NCBI GenBank assembly: GCA_947040495.1
Contig: CAMRBQ010000015.1
Location: 1 to 36,748, forward strand
DNA from: an uncultured Spirochaetia bacterium
GTDB lineage: Bacteria > Spirochaetota > Brachyspiria > Brachyspirales > Brachyspiraceae
Direction: 5' to 3'
DNA: 36,748 nt
Position numbers and translations under genes: made by a program. Of the stretch, positions 27,823-36,218 are shown one piece after another; the stretch's first letter is position 1, and the number at the start of each line of letters is the position of its first letter. Under the pieces are notes generated by a model. That model saw only the letters and a list, made by a program, of their open reading frames with translations, did no database searches and was not told the origin of the DNA.

Positions 27823-27903
27823 ACCTTAAGTTTATCTACGAAGTATTTTTAAATGCCTTCGGCAACAATTTTTTTGAAAAAAATTTGAGTAAAAACTTAA
27901 GGT
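27823..27903. repeat. 81-base inverted-repeat element, MITE-like or RNA hairpin
   Basis: Perfect 11-base arms ACCTTAAGTTT (27823-27833) and AAACTTAAGGT (27893-27903) enclose 59 bases. Two smaller hairpins are nested inside: TGCC-TTC-GGCA around 27854, and an arm of T7/A7 around 27871-27888. The right arm contains the stop codon of the RadC-like gene. It could be a miniature inverted-repeat element, a processing hairpin or a weak terminator before murJ. No clear target-site duplication was seen, and no second copy occurs in the window. Confidence 0.55.
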
Positions 27904-28625
27904 AAATTTAAACTATCTTTTATTTCTATAATTGCTTTTTTAGTTAGCTTTGTAATTTTAATTATATCTTTTATATCATAATTCATAGACAACATTTCTT
28001 TAGCTGTTTCTATTCTATTTTCTTTCCTGCCTTCAACTTTACCCTTTGCCATACCAATTTTTTGACCCTCTTCTAGCCCCTCGTCTTGACCTTCCAAATA
28101 ACTTTTAAATTTAGCATCTTCTTTTATTTTGCCCATTACCCCTGTTTTTACAAAACTAGAATATTTATTTAAACCTATAATTAGATGGTCGAGTATTTCA
28201 ATACCAAATGGTAAAGAAACATGATAGAGCATATTAGTTGTAAATATATCATTTTTGGATGGCTCTACATTTCCAGATGGATGATTATGGGCGAGCACAA
28301 TTTTTCTCGATTTTAACCCTATAGCTATATCAAAGATTTCAGCCGCTGTCATATTAACTTGATTACCACTACCCAATGCCACAATATATATACAAACTAT
28401 ATAGCCAGCAGTATCTATCCCCATGACCCAAAAATGTTCTTTATCACGCAACTCATATTCTTCATAATTTAATATATCTCTAAATATTCTGTAGGCTTGT
28501 TCTGAATTCTTATACTTTTTAGATTCGCCCCTCTGCTTTGTAATAAGTATAATTTCAACTCCCTCATGTTTAGTGTCTTCTGACATGGTATAGTCAGTTT
28601 TTTCATGCTTATTATTTTTTGACAT
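27897..28625 (-). CDS. RadC-like JAB-domain protein with Rpn/PD-(D/E)XK-type tail
   Basis: Residues ~40-165 form the RadC/MPN (JAB) metalloprotease-like domain, with the metal motif AHNHPSGNVEPSKND (H113, H115, D126). The N-terminal helix-hairpin-helix domain of standard ~220-residue RadC is missing; instead there are ~40 charged residues. After ~165 the chain becomes a repetitive tail (EGQDEGLEEGQKIGMAKGKVEGRKENRIETAKEML is its pattern), then DIKDIIKITKLTKKAI. This is typical of the C-terminus of Rpn-family nucleases and related transposase-like proteins. The role is unknown: RadC itself is no longer thought to be a main repair protein and often sits in mobile DNA. The start at 28625 has no clear ribosome site. 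The stop is within the inverted repeat. Confidence 0.75.
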   Translation of the reverse strand: MSKNNKHEKTDYTMSEDTKHEGVEIILITKQRGESKKYKNSEQAYRIFRDILNYEEYELRDKEHFWVMGIDTAGYIVCIYIVALGSGNQVNMTAAEIFDIAIGLKSRKIVLAHNHPSGNVEPSKNDIFTTNMLYHVSLPFGIEILDHLIIGLNKYSSFVKTGVMGKIKEDAKFKSYLEGQDEGLEEGQKIGMAKGKVEGRKENRIETAKEMLSMNYDIKDIIKITKLTKKAIIEIKDSLNLP

Positions 28626-28716
28626 AATATAATCCCTTGCAATATCTCATTGTATTATATTATATTTGCATAAAATTAGACAGAGGGTGGATGCAGTTTA
28701 AGTTGCACATAATAAT

Positions 28717-28747
28717 AATACCCACTATAAAAATTCTAGTGGGTATT
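28717..28747 (-). terminator. Hairpin downstream of nifU, probable terminator
   Basis: A perfect 11-bp stem, AATACCCACTA with TAGTGGGTATT, encloses a 9-base loop, 45 bases beyond the nifU stop. On the minus strand it is followed by an ATTATTATT tract rather than a pure T run, so termination strength is uncertain. It would separate nifU from the RadC-like gene. Confidence 0.6.
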
Positions 28748-28792
28748 AAATCATGGTGAAGTTTAAATGAGCGAAGCTCCATGCCCCTACGG

Positions 28793-29638
28793 CTAGTAGC
28801 TTTCAACAACAATATCTTTATGTACAAGCTCTTTTAGCCTAGGCTCGATAAAAGAATGAAGCGTTCGATTGGCTGCCCCACATGAAGAACATTGCCCTTC
28901 AAGTGAAATCTTTACAGTATTGCCTTCAATGTCAACAAAGGTACAACTACCCCCATCACTTTTGAGAGCTGGGTTTATCACTGTTTCAATAACACTTTCA
29001 ATCTTTTTTATTTTTTGCAAAGTAGTCATCACAGGAGAGCTATCTTTTTTTTCAGAAGATTTTTTTTGATTCTTTAAAATTTTATTTATAATATCTTCTA
29101 TCTGAGGCTTGCAAGAACCACAAGCACCGCCCGCTTTCGTATAATGAACAACTTCATCTATGGTAGTAAGATTATTTTCTTTTATCACCCTTTCAATCTT
29201 TGTATCAGTTACACCAAAGCATTTACATACAATAGCACCCTCGTCATGATTATCCTCTTCGATATCAATACCACGATACTTAGCAATAGCCTTTTCGAGA
29301 GCCTCCATGCCCATAACAGAGCAATGCATCTTTTCTTCTGGCAATCCACCAAGCTCATTAGATATATCTTTATTTGTAATTTTCAAAGCATCATCAAGAG
29401 TTTTTCCCTTGACAAGTTCGGTAACAACACTAGAACTAGCTATAGCACTAGCACAACCAAACGTCTTAAACTTAGCATCTTTTATAGTATCTGTATCTTT
29501 ATCTATATCTAATGTAAGAAGCAATGCATCACCACATACAATATTACCTATCATGGCACTTGCACTAGCATTCTCTATTTCACCCACATTACGTGGATGC
29601 AAAAAATGATCATTCACTTTTTCTGTATAATCCCACAT
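28793..29638 (-). CDS. nifU: NifU-type Fe-S cluster scaffold, three-domain
   Basis: The 281-residue protein holds all three NifU domains. The IscU-like scaffold has cluster cysteines C35 (CGD), C62 (FGCASA) and C106 (HCSVMG). A central Bfd-like [2Fe-2S] domain has CKC (138/140) and CGSC (173/176). The C-terminal NfU domain has SDGGSC and the cluster motif CSSC (250/253). It assembles Fe-S clusters and delivers them to apoproteins, normally using sulfur from a NifS/IscS desulfurase, which is not next to it. The start at 29638 is set by AGGAG eight bases upstream; an in-frame ATG ten codons earlier has none. The presence of NifU does not imply nitrogen fixation: this type is common in anaerobes as general Fe-S machinery. 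Confidence 0.93.
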   Translation of the reverse strand: MWDYTEKVNDHFLHPRNVGEIENASASAMIGNIVCGDALLLTLDIDKDTDTIKDAKFKTFGCASAIASSSVVTELVKGKTLDDALKITNKDISNELGGLPEEKMHCSVMGMEALEKAIAKYRGIDIEEDNHDEGAIVCKCFGVTDTKIERVIKENNLTTIDEVVHYTKAGGACGSCKPQIEDIINKILKNQKKSSEKKDSSPVMTTLQKIKKIESVIETVINPALKSDGGSCTFVDIEGNTVKISLEGQCSSCGAANRTLHSFIEPRLKELVHKDIVVESY

Positions 29639-29797
29639 TTTTATTTCTCCTATTAAAATAGTTATCAAATAGCATTATATACTAATTGTACAGAGATTAA
29701 AACCACATATAAACAAAATAATAAAAAATATATTTGTATTTTATGAAAATCGGTATATATTAATAATAGGAGTTATCGTTAGAATAAGGTGGATAAA

Positions 29798-30538
29798 TTG
29801 TTGGATATCAAAAAATTACTCTATATAGTCAGTATAATATTTTATTTTACTTTAATAAATGCAGAGGCTCAAGTATTTGAACCAAGTGTTGTAATATCAA
29901 AAATGCAAAGCCATTTTGAAAATATTAAAGGCTTCAGAGCCCTTTTTATAGAAAAAAATGGGGATAAAACATCTCGTGGAGAAATACTATATAAAACACC
30001 AGGGAAGTTTAGAATGAAATATACTTCTCCCAATGAAGGCTCTCAGACCATATCTTTTAATGGCGAATATCTATGGATATATATACCAAAATCAAGGATA
30101 GTCAGCGAGCAAAAAATTGATACAAATGAAAATCTAGGTGGTTTATACACAAAAAATGGAGTGAGCAGGCTAACTTCAGATTATAATTTTAATTTTTATA
30201 AAAATACTAGAAAATTAGAGCCTCTAAGTAAATTTGATGGATCTATGATTGGAATTTCTGAAGATGACGAAAATCATGCAAAAGATGATAAAAGAATGGC
30301 ATATCATATGGAACTTACTCCAAAAAAAGCATCTACAGATAAAACAGGATTTATTAAAATACATCTTTGGGTCGGTGAAAATGGCATGATCTTTAGGGCA
30401 ATAGGTATTTCTACTACGCAGTCTATAATTGAATATTTCTTCTATGGTATAGACTATAGAGAAGTATATAGTGACGATGCATTTAATTTTGTAATACCTC
30501 AAGGTGTATTGGTCTTAAAAGATAAATTAGTAGATTAA
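29798..30538 (+). CDS. lolA: Outer-membrane lipoprotein carrier LolA-like protein
   Basis: An N-terminal signal peptide (LLYIVSIIFYFTLINAEAQ) is followed by a LolA-type half-barrel: IKGFRALFIEKNGDKTSRGEI, the YKTPGKFRMKYTSP hallmark, TISFNGEYLWIYIPKSRIVSEQ, and an outer strand with GENGMIFRAIGI. LolA shuttles lipoproteins through the periplasm, which fits the lipoproteins encoded elsewhere here. At ~246 residues it is longer than E. coli LolA (~200), with an extra charged loop (SEDDENHAKDDKR). AAGGTGG at 29786-29792 overlaps a GTG at 29789, so the start is TTG 29798 or TTG 29801. It is followed 27 bases later by the RodZ-like gene. Confidence 0.82.
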   Translation: MLDIKKLLYIVSIIFYFTLINAEAQVFEPSVVISKMQSHFENIKGFRALFIEKNGDKTSRGEILYKTPGKFRMKYTSPNEGSQTISFNGEYLWIYIPKSRIVSEQKIDTNENLGGLYTKNGVSRLTSDYNFNFYKNTRKLEPLSKFDGSMIGISEDDENHAKDDKRMAYHMELTPKKASTDKTGFIKIHLWVGENGMIFRAIGISTTQSIIEYFFYGIDYREVYSDDAFNFVIPQGVLVLKDKLVD

Positions 30539-30565
30539 TTAAGTAAAAAACTTTTAGGAGTGGTT

Positions 30566-31828
30566 GTGCAAACATTAGGCTCTATAATACAGGAAGCAAG
30601 AGAAAAAAAAGGGCTTTCAATATCAGATATATCAGCAAAAACAAATATAATACCAAAGTATATTGAAGCTATAGAAGATGGGGCTTTTGATGTGCTACCT
30701 GGGGAAATATATGTAAAAGGTTTTTTACGTATTATATCCACAACATTAGAATTAGACACCAATCAAATACTCTCACTATATAGAGGGCAAGATGATAAAT
30801 TAAATGCATTAGAAAATAACAAATTACTAGAAGAAAGTACAAATCCAATTCCTGTACCGCAAACTACAAAAAAAACAAAAGAAAAACCCTCAAGAAATAC
30901 AAATAAAAAAACAGAAGAAAATAATCTAAAAATAGAAGAAGACTATTCCAAACAAGAACAAGAGCTATTATTAAAAAGTTCTAAAAAATCAATAAAAATA
31001 AAAAAATCAATGCATATATTACCTATAGTTATATTTTTATTAATAGTATCAATTTTAACAATTATTGGCATAAATGTTTATAAAATGCGTGGAAATATTA
31101 CTTCTGTTTCCTCTAAAATTTCTGGCGGAGATAGTTCTAAAAAAAGGAATATTGTTGATAGCTATGTAAAAATAGGTGTAAGAGTTGGCGATATAATATA
31201 TTTCAAACCAATAGGTTTATCCGCCACAATAGAATTTATAGAAATAGGCAATAATGTCAAAGCTATTATAAATGATTTGGAAGTAACATTCTCCAAAACA
31301 AATGCTTTACTAGCTGATTTAAATAAAAATGGTATAGATGATTTTCGTATTCAACTGATAGATATCATAGAAGATGTGGCGATGATTGAGATTGAAAAAA
31401 TAGATGAATCTAAAACAAATAATGATGAAAGTATATTTTATAATGCTACAAATAATAGCATTAATAATACTGAAAATCAATTAGATTCTAGTATAAATAT
31501 AGTAGACGGAGATATGTACATACTAAAAAATGTTCAGCAAAGCCCTATCGTTGTCGAATGTAGTGCAAAAAGATTTGTCTATATCAGATATTTTGTTGAT
31601 AATGATAAACCAAATACGACTAATCTTTCTAGCGGGAAAAATATAACTATAACAGCGAATGAAGTTATTATGCTTACAATAGGCAATGCAAGTGAGGTTG
31701 TATTAAAAATAAATGGCAAAAATGTCGTACTTGGAAATCAAGGCGAAACAGTAAATAAAACTATAAAATGGATCAAAAATCCTGACAATAGCACAATGTT
31801 TGATTTGATTGTCACTGATACAAAATAA
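30566..31828 (+). CDS. RodZ-like helix-turn-helix membrane protein
   Basis: The N-terminal ~70 residues are a cytoplasmic HTH domain of the RodZ/HTH_25 type (LGSIIQEAREKKGLSISDIS, TKYIEAIE-like PKYIEAIEDGAFDVLPG, YVKGFLRIIS). A Lys/Glu-rich linker and one membrane segment follow (about 150-172, ILPIVIFLLIVSILTIIG). The exported C-terminus is ~250 residues, Asn/Ser-rich, with possible DUF4115-like beta strands near its end. RodZ links MreB to the wall machinery; whether that role holds here is inference. The start is GTG at 30566 with AGGAG five bases upstream; an earlier in-frame GTG at 30560 lies within that site. It directly follows lolA. Confidence 0.8.
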   Translation: MQTLGSIIQEAREKKGLSISDISAKTNIIPKYIEAIEDGAFDVLPGEIYVKGFLRIISTTLELDTNQILSLYRGQDDKLNALENNKLLEESTNPIPVPQTTKKTKEKPSRNTNKKTEENNLKIEEDYSKQEQELLLKSSKKSIKIKKSMHILPIVIFLLIVSILTIIGINVYKMRGNITSVSSKISGGDSSKKRNIVDSYVKIGVRVGDIIYFKPIGLSATIEFIEIGNNVKAIINDLEVTFSKTNALLADLNKNGIDDFRIQLIDIIEDVAMIEIEKIDESKTNNDESIFYNATNNSINNTENQLDSSINIVDGDMYILKNVQQSPIVVECSAKRFVYIRYFVDNDKPNTTNLSSGKNITITANEVIMLTIGNASEVVLKINGKNVVLGNQGETVNKTIKWIKNPDNSTMFDLIVTDTK

Positions 31829-31872
31829 TTGACATAATTCCAAAATAATGCTTATATAATAGCACTTTCTTA

Positions 31873-31901
31873 TTGAAAAAAATATAAATTGATTGTATAA
31901 T
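31873..31901 (+). promoter_or_regulatory. Promoter of the deoxyhypusine-synthase-like gene
   Basis: TTGAAA (31873-31878), 17 bases, then a perfect TATAAT (31896-31901), about 55 bases before the ATG at 31956. A second, less regular TTGACA lies at 31829, with TATATA or TATAAT 18-20 bases later. Confidence 0.75.
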
Positions 31902-31955
31902 TTTGCTCTATTTTATGATTATAGATAGAACTACTATTTTTCAGGAGAAAGAATA

Positions 31956-33023
31956 ATGGAAATCAAACTTGATGAAAAGTTTCGTAATGATAAAAATAAC
32001 ATACTAAAAGAAAAAGTTGTTTCGCCTATTTTGGATGAAAGTACAAATATATCTTCTATCGTTGATAGCATGAAAGACATGTCAATACAGGCACGCAATA
32101 TTGGGCTTTGTGCTGAAGTATTTGAAAATATGCTTAAAGACAAAGATAGACCAACAATTATGCTAGGCTTGGCAGGCCCACTTATAGCAGGTGGTTTACG
32201 TAATGTAATATCAGGAATGATAAAAAATAATATGGTCGATGTTATAGTCTCTACAGGAGCAATAATGTATCAGGATATATATCAGGCACTTGGATATAAC
32301 CATTTCAAAGGCTCTATACAGGCAGATGATGCCAAACTTAGAGATTACTACATCGATAGAATATACGACACATATGTAGATGAAGAAAAATTCTGGGCTA
32401 CAGATACATGGATTGGAGAAATAACTGATGGTTTTGAAAGACGCCCACATTCATCACGTGAGTTTATCAAATTACTTACAGAAAAATATTTAGACGATGA
32501 TGACTCTATTCTCTGCAATGCCAATAAAAAAAATATACCTGTATTTATACCTGCGATAAATGATTCGAGTATTGGAATAGGGCTTACAAATCATTATCAT
32601 AGAGCAAAAAAAGAAGGCAAAGAACCAGTCAGAATTGATAGCATTAGAGACAACTATGAACTTACTCAAATTGTTGTAAACTCAAAAAAAACATCTGCTA
32701 TATATATTGCAGGCGGTGTACCAAAAAATTATATAAATGATTCTATTGTTATGAGCTATATTTTTGATAAAGAAGACAGCGGACATTCACACTGCTTCCA
32801 AGTAACTACAGCTGTTATCAATGATGGTGGGCTTTCTTCATCAACATTGGATGAGGCAAAATCATGGGGCAAAGTAAAGACAGAAGCAAATCGAGCAATG
32901 GCTTGGGTTGAGCCTACTGTTGCATTGCCTTTGATATATGGTAGCGTACTTCAAAAGGGATTATCAAAAGGTCGTGTCGCAGGTGGCATCGAATTTGAAG
33001 GCGATATATTAACAAAAATATAA
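31956..33023 (+). CDS. Deoxyhypusine synthase-like enzyme, possibly homospermidine synthase (SpeY type)
   Basis: The 355-residue protein matches the deoxyhypusine synthase fold from end to end: MLGLAGPLIAGGLRNVISGM, DVIVSTGAIMYQDIYQALG, IPVFIPAINDSSIG (for CPALTDGSLG) and IYIAGGVPKNYI. The lysine that forms the enzyme-imine is kept as K306 in SWGKVKTEA. The catalytic His of true DHS, in GGGVVKH, is replaced by Asn (VPKN). Bacteria lack eIF5A, so modification of a protein lysine is unlikely. A DHS homologue (SpeY) is known to be needed for homospermidine synthesis in Anabaena, so a polyamine-transfer role is the best inference. AGGAG lies before the ATG. It has its own promoter and a terminator within thiL. 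Confidence 0.8.
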   Translation: MEIKLDEKFRNDKNNILKEKVVSPILDESTNISSIVDSMKDMSIQARNIGLCAEVFENMLKDKDRPTIMLGLAGPLIAGGLRNVISGMIKNNMVDVIVSTGAIMYQDIYQALGYNHFKGSIQADDAKLRDYYIDRIYDTYVDEEKFWATDTWIGEITDGFERRPHSSREFIKLLTEKYLDDDDSILCNANKKNIPVFIPAINDSSIGIGLTNHYHRAKKEGKEPVRIDSIRDNYELTQIVVNSKKTSAIYIAGGVPKNYINDSIVMSYIFDKEDSGHSHCFQVTTAVINDGGLSSSTLDEAKSWGKVKTEANRAMAWVEPTVALPLIYGSVLQKGLSKGRVAGGIEFEGDILTKI

Positions 33024-33035
33024 ATATAAAAAAAA

Positions 33036-34022
33036 TTAGAAATGAGTATAGCCCATGCGATTAATTTCGTATGGGTTTTTATTTTTGTCATAGAGTGTTA
33101 CTTTAGGTTCTTCATCTTTCTCTACTTTTCTTACGGTACCGATATGTATAATATTTTCAGCCTCAGAAATATTATCCGCACTTGTAAATGCTATGGCATA
33201 ATCTTCGCCACCATTTAGTATATATTCAATTATATTTTTTCTTTGAGAGGGTTCTATATTTTTATAAACATCATTGACATAAGAAAAATTGGCATAGTCA
33301 TTTATTTCACATATAACATTAGACGCCCGAGCTATATGAGATATATCTTGCAAAAGCCCGTCACTTATATCAAGGCTTGCATTGACTTTATATTTTGATA
33401 ATATTTTTTGAAACTCCAAATAAAATAATTTTGGTCTAAGATGTGCATGCACACATTTTTGATTTTTAATTTTTGATTTATTTTGAAGTATATCAAGACC
33501 TATAGCACTCTCCCCTAGCCTACCCAAAACATATATATTATCACCATGCTTAGCAGTGCTACGTAGAATTTTTATATTGCTATTTAATTTACCCATTGCA
33601 GTTACAGATATAAAAAAATCTGATTTTGAACTCGTTGTATCACCGCCACTTATTATAGCATTAAATGGCAAGCAAGCATCTGTAAAGCCATCATACCATT
33701 CTAATATATCATTATCTGTTATTTTTTTTGGGATGGCGAGAGAAATAAACATTGAAATAGGATTGGCACCCTTTGCAATAATATCACTTATATTTACAAT
33801 AGCCGACTTATATCCAACATCATACATTTTATAATATGACAAATCAAAATGCACATTTTCGACTAAAGCATCTATACTCACTACTATATTTTCATCTGTT
33901 TTGATATTTGAGATAAAGGCACAATCATCACCAATACCATTTTCTAAAGGATAAAGAATACTATATTTTCTGTCTATAATATTCTTTATATCATTAATTA
34001 GAGCGAACTCTGTTTTTTTCAT
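33036..34022 (-). CDS. thiL: Thiamine-monophosphate kinase ThiL
   Basis: ThiL converts thiamine phosphate to thiamine diphosphate. The 328 residues show the AIR-synthase-like layout: GIGDDCAFI (GDD 31-33, metal and nucleotide), VVSIDALVENVHFD, VNISDIIAKGANPISMFISLAIP, IISGGDTTSSKS, LGRLGESAIGLDIL and LDISDGLLQDISHIARAS with the catalytic-site Asp cluster, then ILNGGEDYAIAF. It is of normal length. It follows the ybjQ-like gene by seven bases without a clear ribosome site. Its final ~15 codons also encode the terminator of the convergent DHS-like gene. No thiamine riboswitch was seen upstream. Confidence 0.92.
   Translation of the reverse strand: MKKTEFALINDIKNIIDRKYSILYPLENGIGDDCAFISNIKTDENIVVSIDALVENVHFDLSYYKMYDVGYKSAIVNISDIIAKGANPISMFISLAIPKKITDNDILEWYDGFTDACLPFNAIISGGDTTSSKSDFFISVTAMGKLNSNIKILRSTAKHGDNIYVLGRLGESAIGLDILQNKSKIKNQKCVHAHLRPKLFYLEFQKILSKYKVNASLDISDGLLQDISHIARASNVICEINDYANFSYVNDVYKNIEPSQRKNIIEYILNGGEDYAIAFTSADNISEAENIIHIGTVRKVEKDEEPKVTLYDKNKNPYEINRMGYTHF
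33052..33086 (+). terminator. Intrinsic terminator of the DHS-like gene, inside thiL
   Basis: On the plus strand a 9-bp stem CCCATGCGA/TCGTATGGG (one G-T pair) with loop TTAATT is followed by TTTTTATTTTT, 28 bases after the DHS-like stop. The same bases encode the last residues of ThiL on the other strand. Confidence 0.78.
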
Positions 34023-34029
34023 TAAAAAA

Positions 34030-34353
34030 TTATTTAATTTTTACTGCTGTTCCATAGGCTATTACTTCGCTTGCCCCTTGCATAACAGCTGATGTTGTAT
34101 ATGTGACACCCAATACAGCATTAGCACCAAGAGCAGTAGCCTCTTCTAGCATTCTATCTGTTGCAATAGCACGTGCTTCATTTATCATTTCAGTATAGCC
34201 TTTAAGCTCTCCACCAATGATAGTTTTAAAGCTTGCCATAAGGTCTCTACCAAAATGTTTTGACTGGACTATCGAGCCTTTTACTAAGCCAATAACCTCA
34301 TACTCTTTGTTTGGAATAATATCCACTGAATAAATATCAATCTTTGTAGCCAT
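34030..34353 (-). CDS. YbjQ/DUF74 family protein
   Basis: The 107-residue protein matches the YbjQ (UPF0145, putative heavy-metal-binding) family: IIPNKEYEVIGLVKGSIVQSKHFGRD, LKGYTEMINEARAIATDRMLEEA, ALGANAVLGVTYTTSAVM, EVIAYGTAVKI. The family forms pentameric beta-rich domains of unsettled function; no cysteines or histidine cluster here support metal binding. AAGGA lies eight bases before the ATG. It lies between an unknown gene and thiL on the same strand with gaps of 32 and seven bases, so the three form a likely operon. Confidence 0.88.
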   Translation of the reverse strand: MATKIDIYSVDIIPNKEYEVIGLVKGSIVQSKHFGRDLMASFKTIIGGELKGYTEMINEARAIATDRMLEEATALGANAVLGVTYTTSAVMQGASEVIAYGTAVKIK

Positions 34354-34385
34354 TTGTTATATCCTTTTTATTTTTTTATCTTACT

Positions 34386-35912
34386 TTATCTTATAAAATA
34401 TTTCATAAGCATAATAAAATTATCCATAGAAGGTAGCAGCTGCTCTATTATATCAAAATTTATTTTATCATCATGTACAAGCTTCGCACCATTTTTAATA
34501 GTTTTTTTACTATTATTTTTCACATCATCTATAGTATTTTTTAATACAGTGCTCATATCAACTATAGCACTAAAAGCATCAATAATAATAGCATTACATT
34601 GTTCATTTATTTTATTTACAGAAGATTCTATCATCGCCAAATTAGACATTGCCTTCGACTTTGAGGAGAGTAATAATTTTAATCTTTTGCCATCACTTGC
34701 ATTAGAAGAATACATCTCATCAAGTTTTAATATTTTTTCACGAACAACATTAAAATAATAATAAGCATCCATATTGGCTTTTTGTTTATCCTTATCAACA
34801 AACTCCGCTGTAACACATAGTTCATTTATTTCTTTCTGAAGGGATTTCTCATATATCTCTATTATAAATGTTTGAAGATATTGCAAAGGTTCGATAGATG
34901 CAATCAAAGGCAATTCATATTTTTCAAGGGAGCCATTATATTCATCATTCAGTCCTGAAAAAGTAACCATTGGAATCCCATGAAATACTTTATTTCTAGC
35001 ACCAGAAATTTTATCATCCTTAATATTTCTAACAATAGATTCCATATTAGATTTGAGGTTATCAGTTAGATTAGCTATATACAATATATATACATTTATA
35101 TTTACAGTAGTTGCAATCGTTTTATACAAAATATCTTTAAGTAAATACTTTATAACATCAGATAGCAACTCTGTTTTATGTAAATTTTTAATTTTAACTA
35201 AAAGTGCTTTGATAGTTTTATCTGGGATTGGAGGGATACCTCTAAACTCTTGAAATATTCTAACAGCATCCACAAGTTCTGTTGTTATCATAACAGATGC
35301 GACAGATGAATCTAATTTTATTAAATCATCTACTGCTTGAATACTTGTAGACGACTTGAACACCACAGTTTTAGAAAATTCACCTTCAGGTAAAGATGCA
35401 TTAAAAAATTTTAAAAACATATAAAAATCAAAAGCAGATAATTCTGAAAAGTTTTTTAGAGAATTATATGTACTATTTATTAATTTAATCTGCTCAGGAG
35501 TAATAGATTTTTGTAATTTTTTAAAATTAGTCTTTATTTCTCCAAATACACGACTGATATTTCCATTAACCGAAATTTCATTTTTAATATTTTCTTTTTC
35601 AAGTGACTCTAAAAAATATCTTTGTTCTTCTGTAAAATAATACTCTGCTATATATTTTATAATACCACTTTGATCTTTTGAATTATATTCTTCTTTCAAA
35701 AAACCTAATATCGGATACAAAGTTTTATACATTTCATAAATAAACTGGGCACAATCTGGTGTAAGAGCATTTGTCTTTTGATTTACAAATTTATACCTAT
35801 TTGAATTTATTTTATTAAAAAGCTCTTTAATCTTCATTTTTTGTATAAGTTCTGGTGTTCTCATCTGCAAAACATTAAACTTTATATAATCAAAAACATT
35901 TATATTGGACAT
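34386..35912 (-). CDS. Conserved-looking hypothetical protein, mostly helical
   Basis: Not recognised with confidence; long helical spirochaete proteins of the DUF5312 type are a possibility, unchecked. The 508 residues have no signal peptide, no membrane helix and no repeats. They are rich in Lys, Asn, Ile and Ser and predicted mainly helical (FGEIKTNFKKLQKSITPEQI, KINEQCNAIIIDAFSAIVDMSTVLKNT). A more ordered middle region (about 215-355) has VASVMITTELVDAVRIFQEF, then GIPMVTFSGLNDEYNG. The start at 35912 has GGGGA six bases upstream; an ATG 18 codons earlier at 35966 lacks one. It is first in a likely operon with ybjQ-like and thiL. Confidence 0.7.
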   Translation of the reverse strand: MSNINVFDYIKFNVLQMRTPELIQKMKIKELFNKINSNRYKFVNQKTNALTPDCAQFIYEMYKTLYPILGFLKEEYNSKDQSGIIKYIAEYYFTEEQRYFLESLEKENIKNEISVNGNISRVFGEIKTNFKKLQKSITPEQIKLINSTYNSLKNFSELSAFDFYMFLKFFNASLPEGEFSKTVVFKSSTSIQAVDDLIKLDSSVASVMITTELVDAVRIFQEFRGIPPIPDKTIKALLVKIKNLHKTELLSDVIKYLLKDILYKTIATTVNINVYILYIANLTDNLKSNMESIVRNIKDDKISGARNKVFHGIPMVTFSGLNDEYNGSLEKYELPLIASIEPLQYLQTFIIEIYEKSLQKEINELCVTAEFVDKDKQKANMDAYYYFNVVREKILKLDEMYSSNASDGKRLKLLLSSKSKAMSNLAMIESSVNKINEQCNAIIIDAFSAIVDMSTVLKNTIDDVKNNSKKTIKNGAKLVHDDKINFDIIEQLLPSMDNFIMLMKYFIR

Positions 35913-36218
35913 ATTCCTTCCCCAAGAATAATTATAATCTATGTAATGAGACTCATTATAATACATTATTTCAAATAATGAAAGTAAATAGATGCTAAAT
36001 TTTCTTACTATTTAGGAATTATATAAATACAAAAATATTTTATTTATATAATTAATTTAAAAAATATTATTGAAAATAATCAAAGTTTGACTTGACAAGA
36101 AAAAATTTGATTTACTATACTTTGGTATAGATTTTTTTTGCTAATAATTTAATAGATGGTATTCACAATTGGTACTAAAATTATAAAATTAGGATAAAAT
36201 TAAGGAGATGAAAAAATT
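35913..36218. other. Divergent intergenic region
   Basis: About 306 very A+T-rich bases lie between the unknown minus-strand gene and the solute-binding lipoprotein. It holds the promoter at 36092 and a possible minus-strand -10 (TATAAT, 36023-36018) without a good -35. No ORF with a ribosome site and no RNA structure were seen. Confidence 0.5.
36092..36121 (+). promoter_or_regulatory. Promoter of the solute-binding lipoprotein gene
   Basis: A perfect TTGACA (36092-36097) and TATACT (36116-36121) are 18 bases apart. The predicted transcript begins near 36128, about 90 bases before the ATG. Confidence 0.72.
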
